A stretch of 20,250 nt of DNA. It comes from a virus. Location of the stretch: IMG/VR virus record IMGVR_UViG_3300034190_000779, positions 1-20,250 of that record. One strand, written 5' to 3'. The notes beneath the pieces are model-generated. The model was given only the letters and a program-made list of their open reading frames with translations. It was not told where the DNA came from and ran no database searches. Shown here one piece after another: positions 13,002 to 20,250 of the stretch (position 1 is its first letter; every line of letters starts with the position of its first letter). Position numbers and translations under genes: made by a program.

Positions 13002-16000
13002 AAATTACAGCATTAGAATTAAGTCAAGCAGGATTTAGAGAAGATACTATCTTAGAAATGATAGAGAAACAAAGACCTGCATTAAAAAAAGCAGGTTTTA
13101 GTGATGTTGAAATTAATGAAGCATATAATATACAACCAACAAGTTCATCTTTATTAACAGACGATATTGTTGATGAAGATCCTCAAAAATATACACCACC
13201 AACAACAGACCCATATGAAAACAATATTAAACAAGAGTTACAACAAAAAGATCCAGAAAATATAAATCAAGAAGCAATTAACAATGAATATGAATTTAAT
13301 GGAGAAAAATTTAAAAATTGGAGAGAGTTAGATAACGATACACGAACTGCAATGGAAAAAGAATTTGCAGATGTGTTACAAGAACTTAAAACAGAAAATG
13401 AAATGCCAGAAAACAAAGAAGTTGAATTAATGGCAACGGCATTAAAAGAAGATAAACCAGACATAGAATTTCATAAAAAAACTTTGCGTTCTGGAATAAA
13501 AAAAAGACGAGAAGAAAATCAACAACGATTATTAAATAAAAAACAAAGAGAATTAGAAGAAGGAATTAAACCATTTGAAATGTTAAATCCATATTTAACA
13601 ACAGGAAAAAACTCAAGAAGGATGAAAGATATATATAAAGATTATTATAAATTTCAACCTTATCAAATGCAAAATATAGAAAATTATTTAAGTATGAAAG
13701 CGGTATTAGAATCAGATAATAGGAATATACATTCAAGCGATCCTAATACTACAGCAGCAGGGTTATGGCAATTTACGGAAGGCACAACAGTAACAGCAAT
13801 TACTAATTATTTTTATACACGAAAACTATATGACAGAAGTTATGTAAATGAAAAATGGGCAGAAGAAGCATTAGAACATAGAGATATGACTAATCTTGAA
13901 CCAGACCAACAAAAAGCATTGTTGTTAGCTCATATGTTTCAACAAGAAGGAAGTGATGAGTTAATAAGAGGTATAGCAAATGGTGATGTTGGTGCTATGA
14001 AAGAATATTATTTAAAATTTCATCATACGCAACCTAATGAAAAATTAAAAGAAAGAGTAGATTATGTTTTTTCATATTGGAATAATAGAGCAGGTCCAAC
14101 TAAATATGTAAATCCTAAAATGGCAACACTTCCTGTAGATACAAGTAAATTTGCTAAAACAGATATAGGAAAAGCAATTACTAAACCTTTGGCATATGCA
14201 ATGGGAGGTATGGGTAATAAAAATGCATTTACTACAGGATATGAGCAATCAGTACATGGAATGTTACAAAAATATGTAAATTTTGTATATGACAATCCAG
14301 ATATGACTAAACAAGAGCGTGTAGATTATTTTAAAGATATGATTATGTATAATGAAAATCAAACATTTGGAGATGAATTAGTTAAAAGTATATCACAAAT
14401 GATTAATGATTTACCTTATATGATTGGAGGGGGTGTAGCATTTCCTGCATTTTTAAATACTATTAGTGGAGGTGTAGCTGCTCCATTAACACCTATGACT
14501 TCAATGGTAGGTGCATTTATGTTACCAGAAATGTTAAGATATCCTCTTGTAGAAGGTATGTTAGATCAAAAACACAATAATTTTGAAGAATATATAAAAA
14601 ATTTTGTATCTATTGAAAATGGTAAAATAGCATTAAAAATGGGTGCAATAGGTGCGGCAACAAGTTTTGGTGGTCATTTAGTAAAAAATATAGCTTCAAG
14701 AAAATTAGGATTTGGAAAAAAATCTACAACAACAGCTAGGTTGTTAGCAGAAACAGGTATAATGACAGAATTAGGATTTGCATTAAATGGTGAAGTCCCT
14801 ACATTTAAAGACTTTGCACATACTGCAATATTGTTATTTGGTTTTCATGCTACACAAACACAAGTAACAAATTTAATTAATATATATAAAAAATATGGCA
14901 GACATCCGTTTGACGTTAAAAATGAAGCGGAACAAAGTGGTACATACAAAGAAACATTAAGAAAATCAGAAATACCAGAATTTTATGAAACAGCACAAGA
15001 AATGGCAGGAAGGAAAGCTGAAAATGTTACAAATAAAAAATTATTACCTGTAGCAGAATTTCAAATAAATGAAATTGTTAACACAACAGTATCTGGTAGA
15101 GATAAAGCAATGATTCTTAATAAAGAAATTATTAATGATGATTCTGTATTTATTGTTCAAGACAACAGGGGAAACACATTTTCTGTATTAGAATCGCAAG
15201 TAAGAAAAATGGATCCGCAAAAAAATATGGAAGCGGAAATAGTTGATGGAAAAATAAATATAAAAGATAAAAAAATACCAGAAGATGCGGAAGCACAAGG
15301 TGTAACAGGCATAAAAGGATCGTTTACTAAAAGACAAGAAAAAGGTGAATTTAATAAAGAGTTACAGCCAATAGAAATAACTAACGATAAAAGTGTAGTT
15401 ATTAAAGGTGAAACTCCAAAAACAAATATACAAAATATACAAAATTTAAAAAAACAAGATAAAGGGCAATTTAGGTATGTAATATCAAACGATAAAAAAA
15501 TAGTTACAGATGGTGCTATGATAGCAACGACAAAATATTATCCACAATTAACTAAAAAAATACAAACATATAAAAAATTAAATAACGACAAACAAGCAAC
15601 ATTAAATGGAATTGCAAAACAAAATTCAAAAGATATATATGAAAAAGCATTTCCTAAAGAATTTAGAAAACAAGGGTTTGATAAACTAATACCAATTCTT
15701 GCAAAAAAACAGGAATTAAGCAATGATCTTGTTTTAAGAAACAAAGCAACAAAAGAATATATACAAATAGATAAAACTCGTTTTGATATTTTACAAACAT
15801 TTAAAAATGCAGAGGGTAAAATACAAAAAGCTGAAATAGGTTATTCTAATAACAGAGTTGTATTTATTAATCCTAATAATAAAGAAATTATAGGAGTATT
15901 AGCAGATAAAAAAATAGATAAAACATCAAAAGAATATAATCAATATAATAAATATTACGAAGAATATTCAGAAAATTTTAATCAAGGAACATCATATTAT

Positions 16001-19000
16001 AGTAAAAGCACACGAGATTCAAATCATGCAGGAATACCTAATGAACCATATACACCAAGAGATTTCACAGCAAGAAATAGAGATACATGGAAAGAAATAT
16101 ATGATAGCGGAACATCATTAAATTCATATGATTTAATAACATTAACACAAGCATTATTAGGTGCGGCACCCAAATTAAAAAAAATGAAAAAGGGACATTT
16201 GGGTGTGTTTAGGCATTTAAAAGATCAAGATTTAACTAAACCTTTATCTAAACAAGCTGAAGTTATTGTAAACAGAGAAATACAAAATAATCCAGAAGAA
16301 TTTTTAAAAACTTTAGCACATGAAATAGGGCATTTAATTGATTTTGTACCTACAAGATCTATGGCAAAAGGTAATATACTTGGTCGTTTTAAAGGAATGA
16401 GAACGTATATGAAAGATTGGATAGATGGGAAAAATGATGGTGCTAAACCAATGAGCGTTGCAGAAAAAAAAGAAATGATGAAAGAAGCTGAAAGAATAGC
16501 TGAAGAAAATAAAGGTCAAACAAATGCAGAAATAAAAGAACTTAATGTAACACCAGAAACAATTTTAGATATTGTAAGAGATCCTAATATACGAAACAAA
16601 ATAGATCCAGAGTTATATAAAACATTTGCACAACTATCAGATGTTGCAAAAAAAGAAGTCATGAAAGATGCTATGAAAGGATTAACAAGTCCTCATCTTA
16701 AAGAGATAGTAGATAAAATAAACAACAAAGATGTAACAAAAGGTTTAAGTCCAGAAGCTGCAGAAGTATTTAAAGAAATGTTTGAAGCAGAAATGATTAA
16801 AAGAAATATTGTTCGTAAAGAGGAAATAGTTGCAGAATTAAAAGAACTAACAATGAAATGGCATCCGTATGATAGAACAACAGCTAAACCAGATTATATT
16901 AAATATAGAGATTCTGCACCAGAATTAATGGCAGAGTTTCAAATGGCATTTTTATTAAGACCACAATGGACAAAATTAAATGCACCTAAGACATATGAAT
17001 TATGGTCATATTATATGAAAAATAGACTTGAAGTAAAAGATTTATGGGAATCAATACAAAATGAATTAAACAATCCTCCAAATATAAGAGAAGCAAAATT
17101 AGCATCAGAAATAAAAGAAATGTATAGAGGTGGAGAAAAAAAGACTAGAGAAAATATTAAAGAAATTGGTAAGCAAGATAAACAAAGAGAGTATGACGAT
17201 TTAGGTACAGAAATGATAGATACTTTCTGGTGGTTGCAAACACGATTAAAAATGGATAATCAAAGAGGTAATAGTCCGTTAGCAAAAGATTTAAAGTTTT
17301 CAATAGAAAATTATAGATATAGGCACGCTGAAGTGTCTTTGTATAAAAGACAAATGTATGAAAAAATATTACATCCATTAGAAAGTATTGGGTATAATAA
17401 ACATGATTTAGGTTTAATGTTGTTATATAAAAATCTAGCACATAGTAAACAAAGAGAAGGAAAGATTACTTGGAAGTTATATAAAATAGAACCACAATTA
17501 TTACAAAAATTAAAAAATGAAACTGATTTTGTTGGGTTGTATGAAAATTATGCACAAGCACATCCACAATTATCTCAAATAGCAGACAAGTTTTTTGAAC
17601 TAAGACAAACAGAAGTAGTGCAAAGATTGCAAGAATCTAAAATGTTAAATGCACAACAAAAAGCAGAATTAGCAGAAAATGTATTTTATATAACTTACAG
17701 ACCTATTGAAAAATTAATACAAAGACACGTTAAATCTGGCATAAGTTCTTGGGGTTCAAAGTATATGAAAAAAACGCAAGGAACTTTTGAAGAAATAATG
17801 AATCCATTAGATATGACAATACTTAATGATATGCAATTATTATCTGAAATAAAAAGACAAGAATTGTATAGTTTGACTATAAAGTTTTTAAACGAAAATA
17901 AAAAATCAATAGAAACATATGGTAAAAATGTAAAACAACCTATTAATGTTATTAACAAACCTAAAATGATAGGTAAAGGAAAGATAGATCCAAACATTCC
18001 TACAGGATTAAAAAGAGTTACATTTATGGAAAATGGTGAAATTAAAACTTTTGACATTCCTAAAACAATAGCAGAAGCAATGGAAGGAAATCCTGTTGCA
18101 ACTTGGAGAAGTCTTAAATATGCAAGTAAAGTAAATTCATTATTTAGAGGAATATTTACAGAACATAATCCGTTGTTCTGGGTGGTAAATTGGGGTTTTA
18201 GAGATGTGCGTAGATCAATGATTACATTACCTAATGGCAAAACATTTAAAAGTCCGCTTACAAGAGGGCAATATATCAAAGAAGTATATAAAAATTTAAA
18301 ACCTGCATTAAAAAGTGTTTATGGAACAGGAACAGAATTAACAAGACATATGGAAAAAAATGGATTTTTTATAGGATTAGAAGAAGGGTATAGGGGAGAT
18401 GCAGGAATGGCTCGGTCAAGACTTGAAATGGATGAAGATAGTTTTGCATTAAAAAGATTTATAGATGAACAATATATACAAAAAGGAAAATTTGGAAAAT
18501 TATATGATGCAACAATGGGTAAATATTTAATGCATTCTGGAAATATAGCACGAGCATTAGAAAGAAGTCATAAAATTGCAGGTTATAAAGTATTAAAAGA
18601 TCAAGTTGCTAAAGGTGAATTAGATCTAACAGATAAAGAAATGATGTATATTGTACAAACGCAAATAGGATCTCCAAGTTTTTTAAGAACAGGTAAAGCA
18701 AACCCTGTATTAAATACTGCTTTTTTATTTTACAATGCAAATAAAGAAGGATATAGAGGAGATTACGAAGCGTTTAAAAATGATCCTGCAGGAGTAGGTG
18801 GTAGATTTGCTGCATATAGTGCTGCTCCAGAAATTTTAAAATTTTTAATAAGCATGGGTTTATTAGGATCTGGTATGCAAGCATATATGAATGCTATTCC
18901 AGATCACGATAAACATAATTTTAATATAATTCCTACAGGTATGCTTACACAAGATGGTAGACCTATTTATATAAGAATACCTATGGATTTTACTTCTCAA

Positions 19001-19771
19001 TTAATATCATCTTTAACTAACATGAGTTTAGAAACTGCTTTTGGTATGCAATCTGCAAAAAATACAGGTGAAAAAATAAAAATGTTTTGGAAAGGATTTG
19101 ATTCTGGCTCGCCTTTTCAAGTAACTCCTATTGCACCTGCGGTATTAGATACATTAAATTTAATATTTGGAGAAGATGCAAAAAATTATTTTGGAGGTCC
19201 TTTAATAGATGAGGATATTATGAAACTAGATATAGATGATTTACAGTATAAAAAACTAAAAGAACTAATGAAATATAATTGGAACACATATGGACCAAAT
19301 TGGATATATAAATTTCAAAGTAATGATAAAGCTGAAATATTAAAACAATATGAAAAAATGACAGGAATACCTTTATTAGATCCTTTAATAAATAAATTTG
19401 TAAAAGTTGGTCCTAATCCTATTTTAGATACAGCAAGAGAATATAATAAATTAGAAAACGATAGGGAAAATTTAATGATCGTAGCAAGAAAAGATGCTCT
19501 AAAAAAAATATTGCAGGGTAAGATTAATTTAACCCAAGATGAATTAAATTCTTTAGGTATGATGAAACAAGATATTGTAGAAAATACAGAGTTTATTAGA
19601 CAATTAGGTCAGTTTGTGGGAGCAGATGAATTGTTAATAGAATATGTTGTAGGTGATAGAAAGCAAAGAATAAATATTTTGAGATCTATGCATAAATATC
19701 GTACACAAATGCCAAGGTTTTATGAAAAATGGGAAGAAGCACGAAAAGGATTGTCTAAATTAGTAAAATAA
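12998..19771 (+). CDS. Giant internal virion protein: lytic transglycosylase, metallopeptidase motif and LPD38-like region (gp16-like)
   Basis: A 2257-aa ejection protein, much longer than T7 gp16 (about 1300 aa). A short helical repeat (A-G-F-x-x-x-x-I, residues 11-39) opens it. A lytic transglycosylase domain follows at about 225-365 with catalytic Glu238 in V-L-E-S-D-N-R and A-G-L-W-Q-F (254-259); it should open peptidoglycan during DNA entry. Hydrophobic segments lie near 471-522 and 601-615. H-E-I-G-H (1108-1112) marks a zinc metallopeptidase; E1313 in A-E-F-Q-M-A-F-L-L-R-P is a candidate third ligand, 200 residues on. The region from N-P-L-F-W-V-V-N-W-G-F-R-D (about 1725) through N-T-A-F-L-F-Y-N-A-N (about 1905) resembles LPD38 of polyvalent proteins. 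It starts in an ATGA overlap. Domain limits are by eye. Confidence 0.88.
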   Translation: MKITALELSQAGFREDTILEMIEKQRPALKKAGFSDVEINEAYNIQPTSSSLLTDDIVDEDPQKYTPPTTDPYENNIKQELQQKDPENINQEAINNEYEFNGEKFKNWRELDNDTRTAMEKEFADVLQELKTENEMPENKEVELMATALKEDKPDIEFHKKTLRSGIKKRREENQQRLLNKKQRELEEGIKPFEMLNPYLTTGKNSRRMKDIYKDYYKFQPYQMQNIENYLSMKAVLESDNRNIHSSDPNTTAAGLWQFTEGTTVTAITNYFYTRKLYDRSYVNEKWAEEALEHRDMTNLEPDQQKALLLAHMFQQEGSDELIRGIANGDVGAMKEYYLKFHHTQPNEKLKERVDYVFSYWNNRAGPTKYVNPKMATLPVDTSKFAKTDIGKAITKPLAYAMGGMGNKNAFTTGYEQSVHGMLQKYVNFVYDNPDMTKQERVDYFKDMIMYNENQTFGDELVKSISQMINDLPYMIGGGVAFPAFLNTISGGVAAPLTPMTSMVGAFMLPEMLRYPLVEGMLDQKHNNFEEYIKNFVSIENGKIALKMGAIGAATSFGGHLVKNIASRKLGFGKKSTTTARLLAETGIMTELGFALNGEVPTFKDFAHTAILLFGFHATQTQVTNLINIYKKYGRHPFDVKNEAEQSGTYKETLRKSEIPEFYETAQEMAGRKAENVTNKKLLPVAEFQINEIVNTTVSGRDKAMILNKEIINDDSVFIVQDNRGNTFSVLESQVRKMDPQKNMEAEIVDGKINIKDKKIPEDAEAQGVTGIKGSFTKRQEKGEFNKELQPIEITNDKSVVIKGETPKTNIQNIQNLKKQDKGQFRYVISNDKKIVTDGAMIATTKYYPQLTKKIQTYKKLNNDKQATLNGIAKQNSKDIYEKAFPKEFRKQGFDKLIPILAKKQELSNDLVLRNKATKEYIQIDKTRFDILQTFKNAEGKIQKAEIGYSNNRVVFINPNNKEIIGVLADKKIDKTSKEYNQYNKYYEEYSENFNQGTSYYSKSTRDSNHAGIPNEPYTPRDFTARNRDTWKEIYDSGTSLNSYDLITLTQALLGAAPKLKKMKKGHLGVFRHLKDQDLTKPLSKQAEVIVNREIQNNPEEFLKTLAHEIGHLIDFVPTRSMAKGNILGRFKGMRTYMKDWIDGKNDGAKPMSVAEKKEMMKEAERIAEENKGQTNAEIKELNVTPETILDIVRDPNIRNKIDPELYKTFAQLSDVAKKEVMKDAMKGLTSPHLKEIVDKINNKDVTKGLSPEAAEVFKEMFEAEMIKRNIVRKEEIVAELKELTMKWHPYDRTTAKPDYIKYRDSAPELMAEFQMAFLLRPQWTKLNAPKTYELWSYYMKNRLEVKDLWESIQNELNNPPNIREAKLASEIKEMYRGGEKKTRENIKEIGKQDKQREYDDLGTEMIDTFWWLQTRLKMDNQRGNSPLAKDLKFSIENYRYRHAEVSLYKRQMYEKILHPLESIGYNKHDLGLMLLYKNLAHSKQREGKITWKLYKIEPQLLQKLKNETDFVGLYENYAQAHPQLSQIADKFFELRQTEVVQRLQESKMLNAQQKAELAENVFYITYRPIEKLIQRHVKSGISSWGSKYMKKTQGTFEEIMNPLDMTILNDMQLLSEIKRQELYSLTIKFLNENKKSIETYGKNVKQPINVINKPKMIGKGKIDPNIPTGLKRVTFMENGEIKTFDIPKTIAEAMEGNPVATWRSLKYASKVNSLFRGIFTEHNPLFWVVNWGFRDVRRSMITLPNGKTFKSPLTRGQYIKEVYKNLKPALKSVYGTGTELTRHMEKNGFFIGLEEGYRGDAGMARSRLEMDEDSFALKRFIDEQYIQKGKFGKLYDATMGKYLMHSGNIARALERSHKIAGYKVLKDQVAKGELDLTDKEMMYIVQTQIGSPSFLRTGKANPVLNTAFLFYNANKEGYRGDYEAFKNDPAGVGGRFAAYSAAPEILKFLISMGLLGSGMQAYMNAIPDHDKHNFNIIPTGMLTQDGRPIYIRIPMDFTSQLISSLTNMSLETAFGMQSAKNTGEKIKMFWKGFDSGSPFQVTPIAPAVLDTLNLIFGEDAKNYFGGPLIDEDIMKLDIDDLQYKKLKELMKYNWNTYGPNWIYKFQSNDKAEILKQYEKMTGIPLLDPLINKFVKVGPNPILDTAREYNKLENDRENLMIVARKDALKKILQGKINLTQDELNSLGMMKQDIVENTEFIRQLGQFVGADELLIEYVVGDRKQRINILRSMHKYRTQMPRFYEKWEEARKGLSKLVK

Positions 19772-19786
19772 AGTAGAATATGTAAA

Positions 19787-20250
19787 ATGACTATTACAAC
19801 AACAACAATTAAAAACAGTTATTCTGGTGATGGTTCGCAAGATACATTTGCATATACATTTAAAATATCTGCAGATGCCGATATAGAAGTAATTATTAGA
19901 TCATCAGCAGGTACAGAAACTGTAAAATCATTAACTACACATTATACTGTAACAGGTGCAGGTGGTGCAAGTGGAGGTAATGTAGTTTTTACAACTGGTA
20001 ATGTACCTACAGCTACAGAAACAGTTGTTATAAGACGTGATACTACTAAAACACAAACATTAGATTTAGTTGAAAATGATCCATTTACAGCAGATAGTGT
20101 TGAAGGAGCGTTTGATAAAAATTTATCTATAACACAAGAATTACAAGAACAAGTAGATAGATCAATAAAAATTAGTAGAACAAATACAATGACTTCTACT
20201 GATTTTACAAATAGTGCAACAGATAGAGCAAGTAAAATATTAGCATTTGA
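19787..20250 (+). CDS. Tail fibre protein, T7 gp17-type N-terminal domain (truncated by window end)
   Basis: An open frame runs from ATG 19787 to the end of the window (154 codons visible) without a stop. The visible part is the tail-attachment domain of T7-like fibres: Y-S-G-D-G-S-Q-D-T-F-A-Y-T-F-K-I, D-A-D-I-E-V-I-I, a G-A-G-G-A-S-G-G-N-V-V-F turn, V-V-I-R-R-D-T-T-K-T-Q, and a helical D-P-F-T-A-D-S-V-E-G-A-F-D-K-N-L ending in Q-E-L-Q-E-Q-V-D-R. This part binds the tail tube, while the receptor-binding distal part lies outside the window. It starts 15 nt after the giant ejection gene. Only a weak purine stretch (GTAGAATA) precedes it, and an ATG at 19780 is followed at once by a stop. Confidence 0.9.
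   Translation, partial: MTITTTTIKNSYSGDGSQDTFAYTFKISADADIEVIIRSSAGTETVKSLTTHYTVTGAGGASGGNVVFTTGNVPTATETVVIRRDTTKTQTLDLVENDPFTADSVEGAFDKNLSITQELQEQVDRSIKISRTNTMTSTDFTNSATDRASKILAF

Noticed and set aside
17695-18279. 194-codon open frame on the minus strand
   Set aside because: It lies wholly inside the conserved giant ejection gene, its product is a low-complexity hydrophobic string, and AT-rich codons on the + strand readily leave the opposite strand open.

Overview
The window is a late structural (virion morphogenesis) module of a T7-like podovirus. All genes lie on the + strand and are packed almost end to end, with 1-8 nt overlaps at most junctions. Base composition is strongly AT-rich (roughly one third G+C by eye), and gene order and protein families suggest an uncultivated marine phage of an AT-rich host, for example SAR11-like. 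The host is an inference; nothing in the window proves it. There are no tRNA or rRNA genes, no replication genes, no integrase, no CRISPR array and no insertion sequence.

Layout: 1-157 is a leader with palindromes and a 19-bp imperfect tandem repeat. 158-2019 is a packaging block: a small PD-(D/E)XK resolvase-like nuclease, a 56-aa ribbon-helix-helix protein, and the large terminase. 2029-3387 is a cluster of very small genes: three Lys/Gly-rich microproteins of 20, 24 and 44 aa, a proline-rich 67-aa protein, a GNAT-like protein, and two further small proteins. Three of the small proteins share a C-terminal T-x-L-G motif. 3389-7629 is the head block: portal, a Bbp19-like protein, scaffold, a 146-nt structured leader, major capsid protein, and a probable decoration protein. 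A strong intrinsic terminator follows at about 7639-7680.

7695-19771 is the tail and ejection block: gp11-like tail tubular protein A, gp12-like tail tubular protein B with two inserted beta-type modules, and three internal virion proteins like T7 gp14, gp15 and gp16. The last is a 2257-aa multidomain protein with an N-terminal lytic transglycosylase, an HEIGH zinc-metallopeptidase motif, and a C-terminal region resembling the domain of phage polyvalent proteins called LPD38. The window ends inside a T7-type tail fibre gene (19787 onward, truncated).

Together the genes describe one assembly line. The terminase packages DNA into a portal/scaffold/capsid procapsid, the head is decorated, the gp11/gp12-like tube and fibre are attached, and the internal proteins are stored in the head for ejection into the host envelope. 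Strong Shine-Dalgarno sites sit before the microproteins, scaffold, capsid and decoration genes, while the ejection genes rely on stop/start overlaps. This suggests expression tuned by translation, plus attenuation after the capsid pair.
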